Shown here piece by piece: positions 31,471 to 39,625 of a DNA stretch of 64,000 nt (the stretch's first letter is position 1; each line of letters opens with the position of its first letter). Source of the stretch: Symbiodinium natans (lineage: Eukaryota; Sar; Dinophyceae; Suessiales; Symbiodiniaceae); contig CAJNDS010002293.1 of NCBI GenBank assembly GCA_905221605.1, positions 296,501 to 360,500 on the forward strand, written 5' to 3'. The notes below the pieces were generated by a model that was not told the origin of the DNA, did not search any database, and saw nothing but the letters and a program-made list of their open reading frames with translations. The position numbers and the translations under genes were made by a program.

Positions 31471-32046
31471 CTACTCGGTGATTCGAATGTAGTCGGGAGA
31501 CGCACTAGCCATGTGTCTCTTGTAGCCCACCTTGAGGCACACGAGGCCGATCACTAGCATGTACGCGCCTATGAGTATGCCCAAGCTCAACAAGCTGGAG
31601 GACAAGACGCAAAAGGTCCCTTGGAAGATGTAGAACAGCCCTCGTCCCCAGATCAGCGTCAGGCCCTTGGCCCATTCGTGCATCCACCTCTGCACTCCTT
31701 GCACGGTGTCGTGCAGCTGTGCAGCAAAGGTAGGGCGAGCTTCTGTGACGCAGGTGACCGCACCAAAGAAGACCATGTACAAGTTAACCACGTAGTAGAC
31801 TGGTGAGCCAAAGACGTTGAACACATCTAGCACGCTGAAGATGCCGTTGAGCACAATGGCAGCACCCCCAACGAAGCAGAGCACGTTGAGTCTGTGAGGG
31901 CCCCGCTCAATGTAGTCGTCCAGCTCGTCAGCCAACTCCCTCAGCGATTTGGAGCCTGACTGGAGGCCCGAGAGGGCCGTGCCAGCCATGGATGCAACCT
32001 CTGCCGAACTATTGATGCTGTCCTCACTTTGTTCGAGCCACCCCGG
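31471..32046 (-). CDS. COPI-associated / TVP15-like membrane protein, terminal exon
   Basis: Encodes a four-helix-type membrane protein: RLNVLCFVGGAAIVLNGIFS, VYYVVNLYMVFFGAVTCVTE, then WGRGLFYIFQGTFCVLSSSL, LGILIGAYMLVIGLVCLKVG and the C-terminus DYIRITE. The GRGLFYIF-G motif and helix arrangement match the COPI-associated protein family (Golgi/vesicle membrane, TVP15-like). About 190 residues, close to the family's usual length plus an N-terminal cytosolic extension. The frame continues upstream to 32319 but loses protein character; an AG acceptor at 32047-32048 is the likely exon start, so at least one 5' exon is unassigned. Confidence 0.72.
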   Translation of the reverse strand, partial: PGWLEQSEDSINSSAEVASMAGTALSGLQSGSKSLRELADELDDYIERGPHRLNVLCFVGGAAIVLNGIFSVLDVFNVFGSPVYYVVNLYMVFFGAVTCVTEARPTFAAQLHDTVQGVQRWMHEWAKGLTLIWGRGLFYIFQGTFCVLSSSLLSLGILIGAYMLVIGLVCLKVGYKRHMASASPDYIRITE

Positions 32047-32274
32047 CTGCGAAACGCAGCACTGGAGTTTACAACAATCACAAAAGGACTGGTTATTCGC
32101 AGACAGAAGCCTGTTCAGCAGGTTGTCCACTGTTCTAAAGAAGGTGGCAGGCAATGACCGGTGAGCACGGCAGTCATTCGCAGGCCACGAACTTGACTTT
32201 GAACCGGCAACCCACAACCCAGCAAAGCTTGACTGGCACGCGTCCAGCACCCCCAACAAACACAATCTGGCGCA

Positions 32275-32543
32275 ATGTCCGATGCCCCCGCCGAGCCTGA
32301 AGGTGGGCCAGAACCGCACTCAGCGAACGAAGCCAGCGGAGGAGCCAACGCCGGTTCTGAGAGGTCCTGGCGAGATTCGGAGATTTCCAAACAACACCGG
32401 AGGAGATCTCGCCACTTCGTCAACTTTGCCTGGCAGATCCCTGCTCCGGACTCGGGCCCTGTGATCCCAGATTTTCCATCATACCACAGCGTGCCCCAAA
32501 GACACCCTCCGCAGGCCTGCTTTGAGACCCTTGACCCAAACAA
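32275..32543 (+). CDS. Possible first exon of an unknown gene
   Basis: Reads MSDAPAEPEGGPEPHSANEA and continues in a hydrophilic, protein-like frame to TLDPNN, where a 114-bp TIR element starts. After that element a CxxC-containing reading frame (DKKCRGCQQRASR) ends at a GT. It would be divergent to the COPI-associated gene. No family recognised; the splice frame is not confirmed. Confidence 0.3.
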
Positions 32544-32657
32544 CCTACTTGGAGGTTCATGGTACTTATAAGCCCCTGAAGTGCCCTAATATGGTTATAA
32601 GTACAGTTGTAAGTACAGGTATACTTGGCTAATAAGTACCATGTACCTCCAAGTAGG
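32544..32657. mobile_element. 114-bp MITE/introner with 26-bp TIRs
   Basis: The ends CCTACTTGGAGGTTCATGG and the complement of CCTACTTGGAGGTACATGG continue into TACTTAT on both arms (one mismatch in 26). Related, more diverged copies are at 14805-14956 and 18579-18704, with a half copy at about 18499-18530. Confidence 0.85.
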
Positions 32658-32768
32658 CCCGGCCTGACAAGAAGTGCCGCGGCTGCCAGCAGCGCGCCAG
32701 CCGCAGGTATGGACCGAGCGGGCTCCAGGCGCATGGCGCCGGAAGGCGCTTGAGGCTCGCAGACGTAT

Positions 32769-32868
32769 GGGGGGTGTACGAAAAAAGGGACCCCTAATAT
32801 GGACCCCCAAATACTAGGTTTCCTTATAATCAGGACCCAATAAGGTACCCCTAATTCCGGGAACCCCC
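32769..32868. mobile_element. MITE, GGGTTTACGA family, inverted
   Basis: GGGACCCCTAATATGGACCC, CCCAAATACTAGGTTTCCTT and CAATAAGGTACCCCTAATTC are the complement of the family consensus. Confidence 0.65.
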
Positions 32869-33705
32869 TTATAGATTATTCGGCTTAGGATCGCCCACAT
32901 CACCAGTCTGCGCCTCAGGCCGAGTTTCTTTCTTGTTGCTTTGCGGATTTCAAGGACATCACATGGGCATGCAAGCTGCCTTGAGAGGAGTTAAATGAGC
33001 CCTTAAAAGGGTTTATGGTTCATATACCTGAATAGGAACTATAACTTGTTATTGTCGTATGGGGCTGACTATTTTAGTGGTACAGGGTGTATGACCCCAA
33101 GTCTAGCTTCTGGTCGTCCCCAAGGTGAGGCCCTGAAGCCTGGTCACCTCCCCTTGTTTTGACAACAGGCTTCCTGAGCTCGCGTCCCTTTGTTGGGGCA
33201 CCTGTTCTTTCTACCGCAACATGGTTTAGAGAACTCGCCACATTCTACTCCGCGATCGCACATTGAACGCCTCGTAGAATCTTCTACTCGACTCTTTGGT
33301 TGGCGATCCGGGGTGATCCCTGCCTGGCGCTGGCAAAGCTTGGAAGCGCGGGCATCTTCGTCCAGACCTGGTGTTGCAAGCTCGTTTTCTTGGCGGGTGG
33401 TTGACATTCTTGTCGCCCTAAACCCTTTTTCTCAAGGGACTCGACTGTTGCCCTGACTGCCCAGCTCGTTCCCGTGCCAAGCCCTAAGCCCTAAACCCCT
33501 GAACCTAAACCCTGAACCTGAAACCATAAACCCGAAACCCTAAACCACCCGGATTTTGAGCTACGGGGTTGTTTAGGGTGCGGGGTGGGGGTGGGGGGGA
33601 GGGGGGGAGAAGGGATAGAGATCAGCTGATCTGTGCATGGAAGCCCGCGGCTCACAGCTACATGGCGTTTGCAGCGGTCAGTCACTACTTGCCCTATGGA
33701 TACTT
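32869..33705. other. No recognised gene
   Basis: Mixed-composition sequence between the COPI-associated gene and the retroelement; short frames only. CCCTAAA-like text at 33480-33545. Confidence 0.35.
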
Positions 33706-33717
33706 CAATATATATAT

Positions 33718-33771
<54 letters not shown>

Positions 33772-33971
33772 GTATACGTATACGTATATACATATACATA
33801 TACGTATATACATATACATATACATATATACATATACATATGCATATACATATACATACACATGTACATATACATATACATATACATATACATACGCATA
33901 TGCATATGCATATACATATACATATGCATATGCATATACATATACATATACATATACAGAAACATATACAT
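33706..33971. repeat. TATACA microsatellite flanking the retroelement
   Basis: About 44 hexamer units with TATACG and TATGCA variants, directly abutting the 205-bp inverted repeat. Confidence 0.95.
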
Positions 33972-34176
33972 ATTGTGAAGTCGACCAGCACTGGACTTGC
34001 ACTAAGCCAATGCAATCACAGCCCGGTCACGCTGTTTTACGACTTCGCGAGTCCAAGCACTTGTGCAGCTACGCCTGAGTGCGTCCGGTCGGACCGCACA
34101 GCAACCTAGGAGCTACTGTACGACTCTACCGTGCTCAAAGGCACAAGCTCGGTACTTGAGCCAAAATATTGGCATT
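33972..34176 (-). repeat. 205-bp inverted repeat, left copy
   Basis: Inverted copy of 50445-50649. The spliced-leader-like 13-mer lies on the minus strand at 34155-34167. It joins the TATACA microsatellite on its left and the 96-bp direct repeat, after 10 bases, on its right. Confidence 0.9.
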
Positions 34177-34186
34177 GTTACGAATT

Positions 34187-34282
34187 GCAAAACTCTACAT
34201 GCAAAGGAAAACTACAAGGTGGTCTGCCGAGTCCTAATGCATCACAGAGCAGAAGATGCATATGCACTCATGTCAGCTCACA
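34187..34282 (-). repeat. Direct terminal repeat, downstream copy (3' LTR start)
   Basis: Second copy of the 96-bp direct repeat. On the minus strand it is immediately preceded by the purine-rich GAGGGGCGAA, a candidate polypurine tract at 34283-34292. After 10 unrelated bases it runs into the inverted 205-bp segment. Confidence 0.85.
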
Positions 34283-34292
34283 TTCGCCCCTC
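34283..34292 (-). other. Candidate polypurine tract
   Basis: On the minus strand GAGGGGCGAA directly precedes TGTGAGC of the downstream direct repeat. The position and purine bias fit a plus-strand primer site, but one C interrupts it. Confidence 0.45.
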
Positions 34293-34876
34293 AGCCGAGG
34301 CTCCGGTGAGTGACTTCCACAAGGAGGGCGGGCGTCCGTCGCGGCTTTGGGCGCAAGCCCGCAAACGAAGACACGCGAAACGAGACGACCCAAACGAGCG
34401 ACCCTCCAAAACCAGCCTAAACCAGGCGGTCCGGTCTTTTGCATGACCTGAGTCGAGGCTCCAGTACACAGAGCCCACTGAGTGCCTTGAGGACTGCTAC
34501 GGCAGACACTGAAATCTATGGTACAGATGGTACACTGTACACGGCCGGTCCTAAGCTACGGCTACGGCTACTCACCTATCCGGAACTACCCTACGGGCTA
34601 CCAGACTCAGCGAGAGCCGCGCACATGGCTTGTGCCGCAGGCAATGCAGCTCACACGCGCTTCGGCGAGCGCATTGCCGCGACCAGGACACGGTCCGCAG
34701 CAGCCGCAACGGGCTGAGAAGAAAAGTGCGGGGTAGGCAAAATGGGCAGGGCAAACCCTGCCGCGGCTCTTCGCCCGCTAGCAAAATACAATCAAAAGAG
34801 GCACGACAGCGTGCCGCGCTGTGACGCCTAAGAAATCGCGTGGAAACGATTCCACGCTGCGCCGACTGGCCGCAGC
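34293..34876. other. 3' untranslated region of the retroelement
   Basis: Lies between the ORF2 stop and the downstream terminal repeat. I see no credible gene. It contains one copy of the dispersed GC-rich hairpin motif (34676-34700). Confidence 0.5.
34676..34700 (+). repeat. Dispersed GC-rich hairpin motif, copy 1
   Basis: Variant of GCGGCCAGGACACGGCCCGC, with near-palindromic arms GCGGCC and GGCCCGC. Other copies in the same orientation: 35631-35656, 38724-38748, 39670-39693, 39731-39756, 39806-39831, 45595-45619, 49747-49768. Confidence 0.65.
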
Positions 34877-37800
34877 CTACTCGATACCCTGTGGAGCGGT
34901 GTTGGGGGCACGAGTGGCGACGCCAGCAACGTTGGAGCTACTGGCTCGCTCCAACTGAGGGCGCCTTGCGACCGCCTCATCGAGGGAGAATGCCTCAGCC
35001 GACACCCTCTGGAAATCCTCGATGTAGGACTGCGCGACCGGGTGCGTCTTAGAGACCTCAAGCCTAAGCCCTGCCTCCGCATTGGCTTTGCTGCTTGTGG
35101 TAAAATTGAGGCTCCCAATCAGCACCACCGCGCCATCAGGCCGCAGTAGGCAAAGGGCCTTGGCATGGTGAAGCCCTTGGATACCGGTACCTACTTTAGC
35201 CCCGCGGCCGTCTCGAGCATAGGCATCGCGCACGGATGTGCCGCATCCCACCTTCACCTCGGCGCCTGCAGCCGCCAAGCGTTTCAACGCTTGCCACTGC
35301 AGTTTGGTGCGGTGGCATTGTCCCATGTCGGCGACAATCCGAACGCCTGCGCCCTTGCTAAGCGACGCTTCGATTGCCTCGATGCAGGATGGGCAATCTA
35401 AGCTGTACGCCCGGATGTAGATCACATCCTCTGCTGCTCCAGACCCAAGCAGCGTTTGGGCGGCCTGAACGTATGGCCCGCCCGCAAGGAATTCCGCTTC
35501 TTTGACTGGAGAACTCCTAGCGGGGACTGGGCCCTTGTTCCTCCGGCTGGGTGTGCGCGCCACAGTGGCAGTGGCGGCACGTTGCACGAAGCCGGACTGT
35601 GCGTGGGCTGCGCTCGCTCCATCTGCTGGGGCCGCGGCCAGGTCACGACCCGCGAGCCCCTGAAAGCAGGAGAGCCCGCGGCTCTTGGCCGCAAGTTGGG
35701 AGAAGCATCCTTCACTGTTCCCCAAACCCAACACAACCTTACCCTTAGCTAGGGCTTCGGAGGCGGTACTCCGAATGGAGTCTGTGAGCGCAGAACCCGC
35801 GCCTCGCTGGGCCGCGTGCAAAAACCCTAGGGATCGAGCGGTGTCCATTGCGGCATCGCAGTGCCCGCAACGTCCCTCTGCTAGGTAAGCACGACAGCCA
35901 CAGGCAGCTGTCTCCTCCTTGAGGTGCACCCAAACTTTATGGGTCACCCCTTTCTTAGTGCTCGCGACCTCAAACGTCGCTTCAGAGCCAAGGAGTTGAG
36001 ACAGCCGCGCCTCAGGGGCCGCGGTGTTGCCATGTCGCAGATGCGCAATGCGATTGGCAACGGCACGACTCACGTACCACAGAACAGCGCTGCACAAGAT
36101 CACTACTACCAGAGTGATGGCTGTTCCGGCGACCCACACGGTCCGCCTGGCCCCATGACCGATTTCCTCGACAACGTCGGCCGAAATTGTTGCAACCGCG
36201 TGCATGGAGTCCTCGACAACATGCACAGCCCCGCGGTGCAACTGCAAGGCAATCGGCGCCGACGCTGCAGCCGCCAGGCCCCACCAGCCGTTGATGTTCC
36301 CGTTGAGGGCGTGCATCAACCGATTGAGGAGCCCGCGACCCAGGAAAAAGGGGGTCCGCGGCGGAAGCGGAACACTCGGCGGCGGCCGGGCCGACCCGCA
36401 CGGGAAGGCTGGGACCCAGCTTGTGCTTGGGCGGGGTTGGAGCGCGGCAACTATGCCCGCGGCGTAAGCGCCCCAGGCGTACCTGCCCCTCCCCTTGGGC
36501 TTGCCCTTGGCATCGGACTTGCCTCTGCCCTTCGGCTTGCCCTGGCCCTTGCCACGGGCATCTGCCCAAGCACTCCAAGGGTCGCGGCCCTTGCCGTACG
36601 TCGCGTCTTCGCGACGTCGCTTACCGCCCCTCTTCTTGTGTTTGTTTCTAAGAAGAGGTTGGATGGTTTCTTGGTCCATCGCACGATTGGCCAGAAGGAT
36701 CTCGTACTCCAGCTCGTCCTGGCTGCTTTCGGAGCCAGAGTCCCTCTCTTCGCCACGCCGCGGATCAGGGATCCCGCGAGAGACGACCTCTGCCAAACGG
36801 AGAGGGGTGCTGCAGCGACAGCACAGCTGCCTGAATGAAAGATTCCATTCATAGCAGTTAGGGCACTGCCACCCTGCAATGCGGAGCGCTTCGCTGATGT
36901 GATCATCGCGCTCCGCCTTCTCCGCCTGGCGCCGCTCTCGCTTCTTGGCGCGCTCGGCCGCCTGCGCCTCCTCGGCCGCCTGGAGGGCTTCAGCGAGTTC
37001 CTCATCGCTGAGAAGCCTCGCGGCATCCGCCCGCGCTTGTTGTTCTTCAAGCTCTTCGGCAGAAAACCTCCGCCTCCATTGCTCTGGCGCGGTTTGAGGG
37101 TCTACCTCCCACCACCCGATGTCGATCCCGTTGATCCATCGGCCGTCGCACGGGGCACCCGCTTTCGGGCCGCCCGCGTGCGTGGTGAGGCACTGGTCCT
37201 CGGTAACCGGGTTGATGGCTTCGCAGAAGAAGCACCGCCAGCTGCCGTAGGGGTAAAAGCGGCCTTCGACGTAGGCTCGGTTGGCTGGGAGGGCGACATC
37301 GTCCGCCTCATCCGCGGTGCCTGCCTCCATCTCAACCGAGACCTCCTCGTCCTTGACAACCTCAGCTTCCTCCTCCTGTTCCTCCTTGACCAGGGGCTCT
37401 TCTTGCTCCCGGCCAACGTTGAGGTGGGACTCAGTGCGAACCTCGGCGCGCATCAAAATGACGTCAAGGCTATCCGCGGCTGGGTCGCCCGCGAAGAAGG
37501 AATCGATCTCCTGGGCATGGAGATCGTCAAGAGGCGTCACCAGGTCTGGCGAGTAATCCCGCTTGGAACGACGCTCTGCCAGGCGTTGCTGAACGTCGCT
37601 CGTCGGCGGCCCGAGGGCCCGCCCGCGCGGAGCGGCCTCCCGCGGAGGTCCATGCTCGGCCTCCTCCGTGGGCTCGCTCTTGGGCGTGGACCCTCCACCG
37701 CTACTCTCTGGAGCGGGATCCAGCTCGGGGTCATCGCGAAGCCACCCCGGTGGATGACTACCACCATAAATGTGGTGCGATCCGTCCTCAAGCTGGATTC

Positions 37801-39625
37801 GGTCCCCTCTCTTCAGGAGCGGGACCTTCGAGTGATCGTACCCGTTGGCTTTGTGGTACCGAATCACTCGGAGCATGGGCACCTCCCCATACCCACCGTC
37901 CTTTCCTCGGCGGAACAACCGTCCCCGCCAGTCTTGACGAAAAGGGTCAAGAGGTGCGGAGGGGCTGATCCCCAGGTTGGGCGGAAGAGAGGCGCCATGG
38001 CAGGCCGCCTGATGCAAGTGGTATTGCACCAGCGACTCAAAGGCCAGCCCGCATCCAGGAGCTGAGCATCCATAGTGGCCGTCAGCATTGGGGCGAGGCA
38101 CCTCTGGGGCCGGGGCGGACTGGACGGTCCCGCCTCTTGAAGGCCTGGCGGAACTGCTCGATCCCGCACCCCCGGGGGCATCCTGACCATCGTCAGACAC
38201 CTCTTCCCCGTCGGCGCCTTCCCCGGCCGCCCGATTCTCTCCCTCACGGCGCAGAGTTTTGAGGGATTCCTCACGCTTGGTGATCTTTTCTAGCTTCACC
38301 ATCGCGGTTCCCGCCACCTCCAGTATTTTCGACTGGAGTTTCTGCGCTCTCAGAAGAGCTTCGGACCGCGCGAGGTACTCCTTCGCGCTGCTGACCACCG
38401 ATTGGCCAAGCTCGAGGACTCCTTCCTCTGTGCTCTCGGCCTGGGCCCCACCAGCGGGCTCTTCGTCCTCCTTCACCTTGACCGCGGCTTGGGGCGCCCG
38501 CGTGTCGGGAAGATCCGAGCTGGAACTATCTTCCTCGACACCTTCAGCTTCTTGGGCTGCCTCTTCCTCGAGCGAGTCTTCGGCCTCGAGGGCATTGGGG
38601 CCAGGGACGTTGCGCCTCGGGTACACCTTGGGCTTCGCTGGAACGATCGAAGTCTTAGGAGCCCCTGAAGCGCGCCCTTTGGCCTTAGGCGCGGCCTTAG
38701 GAGGGGTAACAGGTTGGGCGGCCCCCGCGGCCATGACACGGCCCGCAGGGGCCAGCACAACCGTCGAGGAGCTCGCCGCGCCACTGCTGGCCGCAGCAGC
38801 TTGGGACGCTTGGACCGTGCCCAGTTTCGGTCCTCGCCCCAACGGCGGGTGGGGGCCCGCACTGGTGTCGCCTAAACTCCTTAGGTCGACATGCTGGATC
38901 AACCGATCCACTTCTAACTCAGCTATTAAGACTGAGTAAACAGGTGAGCCTTTGGGGAGTGCCCAGATGCGGGAGATGCCGGTGGCTCTAATCTGGCCAG
39001 TGAGAGCCACCCCATCTGCTCCCGCATAGATAGGCACTCCGGCGTCCCGCAGGACCGCCAACCGGACCTCGACTATGCAAGTCGATCCGCGGCGGAACCC
39101 GCGTCTCCCGTCCTCCCACTGCGTGGGGCAGTGCCCTAGGACGTAGTGCACCCCGAGGCGGCCTCCCGGCCCGCCGCCGGGGATCAAGCCATTCTGGATC
39201 AGGCTTGGCACGACATGCAAGTCCGTGCCGTGCCACATGGCCGGGCCATACCGATATATAAGATCGTTGATGGCGGTCTCACTTAGGCCCTCCATCATGA
39301 ATCCCATAGGATGGCCGCAATCGGCCGAGTGGCCTTGGAAGGCACGCAAGTAGCCAGCGTGCGAGGTATCCAACCTCGGTTTCCGCTGGTTGGCGTCGTG
39401 CGCGACCGCCTGGTTGTACTGGTTGATGGTGATGCCGAGTTGTTCGATCAACTCATCAACCGGGTAGAGGCCGCCCGGAGCGAACCGGCCTCTACAACCA
39501 GCTTCGCCGTGCCGCATGCATCGGACTAGCATACGCTGCACGTCGTCGATCGTGGGCGGGCCCTTTCGGCCCTTAGGGCCTGGACTCTTGCTCTTGCCCC
39601 TGCCCTTCGACCCTCCTCCACCCAT
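34877..39625 (-). CDS. Retroelement ORF2: KptA/Tpt1-like 2'-phosphotransferase, zinc fingers, SWIM and PLD domains (1582 aa)
   Basis: The N-terminus matches the KptA/Tpt1 family: LVRCMRHG (R38-H39), YLRAFQGHS (R94), WHGT (H132-T134), IQNGLIPGG, then R156 and H160, and CIVEVRLAVLRDAGVPIYAG. These are the positions of the family's catalytic Arg-His-Arg-Arg set. That family removes an RNA 2'-phosphate by NAD+-dependent transfer. Then come acidic linkers, a C2H2-like finger (C520, C525), two RanBP2-like fingers (W796 region; W919 with C921, C924, C935, C938), a hydrophobic segment (about 1165-1190), a SWIM finger (C1242-x-C1244-x8-C1253-x-H1255) and a phospholipase-D-type domain with H1487-x-K1489, D1497 and GSLN 1504-1507. 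Only one HKD motif is seen, so a PLD dimer would be expected. ORF2 lies on the same strand as ORF1, overlaps its end by 53 bases in a different frame, and is followed about 600 bases later by the LTR-like repeat. The domain calls are strong; a role in retrotransposition is inference. Confidence 0.85.
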   Translation of the reverse strand: MGGGGSKGRGKSKSPGPKGRKGPPTIDDVQRMLVRCMRHGEAGCRGRFAPGGLYPVDELIEQLGITINQYNQAVAHDANQRKPRLDTSHAGYLRAFQGHSADCGHPMGFMMEGLSETAINDLIYRYGPAMWHGTDLHVVPSLIQNGLIPGGGPGGRLGVHYVLGHCPTQWEDGRRGFRRGSTCIVEVRLAVLRDAGVPIYAGADGVALTGQIRATGISRIWALPKGSPVYSVLIAELEVDRLIQHVDLRSLGDTSAGPHPPLGRGPKLGTVQASQAAAASSGAASSSTVVLAPAGRVMAAGAAQPVTPPKAAPKAKGRASGAPKTSIVPAKPKVYPRRNVPGPNALEAEDSLEEEAAQEAEGVEEDSSSSDLPDTRAPQAAVKVKEDEEPAGGAQAESTEEGVLELGQSVVSSAKEYLARSEALLRAQKLQSKILEVAGTAMVKLEKITKREESLKTLRREGENRAAGEGADGEEVSDDGQDAPGGAGSSSSARPSRGGTVQSAPAPEVPRPNADGHYGCSAPGCGLAFESLVQYHLHQAACHGASLPPNLGISPSAPLDPFRQDWRGRLFRRGKDGGYGEVPMLRVIRYHKANGYDHSKVPLLKRGDRIQLEDGSHHIYGGSHPPGWLRDDPELDPAPESSGGGSTPKSEPTEEAEHGPPREAAPRGRALGPPTSDVQQRLAERRSKRDYSPDLVTPLDDLHAQEIDSFFAGDPAADSLDVILMRAEVRTESHLNVGREQEEPLVKEEQEEEAEVVKDEEVSVEMEAGTADEADDVALPANRAYVEGRFYPYGSWRCFFCEAINPVTEDQCLTTHAGGPKAGAPCDGRWINGIDIGWWEVDPQTAPEQWRRRFSAEELEEQQARADAARLLSDEELAEALQAAEEAQAAERAKKRERRQAEKAERDDHISEALRIAGWQCPNCYEWNLSFRQLCCRCSTPLRLAEVVSRGIPDPRRGEERDSGSESSQDELEYEILLANRAMDQETIQPLLRNKHKKRGGKRRREDATYGKGRDPWSAWADARGKGQGKPKGRGKSDAKGKPKGRGRYAWGAYAAGIVAALQPRPSTSWVPAFPCGSARPPPSVPLPPRTPFFLGRGLLNRLMHALNGNINGWWGLAAAASAPIALQLHRGAVHVVEDSMHAVATISADVVEEIGHGARRTVWVAGTAITLVVVILCSAVLWYVSRAVANRIAHLRHGNTAAPEARLSQLLGSEATFEVASTKKGVTHKVWVHLKEETAACGCRAYLAEGRCGHCDAAMDTARSLGFLHAAQRGAGSALTDSIRSTASEALAKGKVVLGLGNSEGCFSQLAAKSRGLSCFQGLAGRDLAAAPADGASAAHAQSGFVQRAATATVARTPSRRNKGPVPARSSPVKEAEFLAGGPYVQAAQTLLGSGAAEDVIYIRAYSLDCPSCIEAIEASLSKGAGVRIVADMGQCHRTKLQWQALKRLAAAGAEVKVGCGTSVRDAYARDGRGAKVGTGIQGLHHAKALCLLRPDGAVVLIGSLNFTTSSKANAEAGLRLEVSKTHPVAQSYIEDFQRVSAEAFSLDEAVARRPQLERASSSNVAGVATRAPNTAPQGIE

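Noticed and set aside
33491-34109. Tyr/Ile/His-rich frames of 88-174 codons
   Set aside because: They are translations of the TATACA microsatellite and the inverted repeat.
34063-34446. 127-codon frame sharing its N-terminus with the polyprotein
   Set aside because: It is the inverted copy of the terminal repeat followed by the direct repeat; no coding feature downstream.
35924-38939. Plus-strand frames of 226-388 codons opposite ORF2
   Set aside because: Shadows of the GC-rich ORF2; no domains, and the minus-strand frame has clear motifs.
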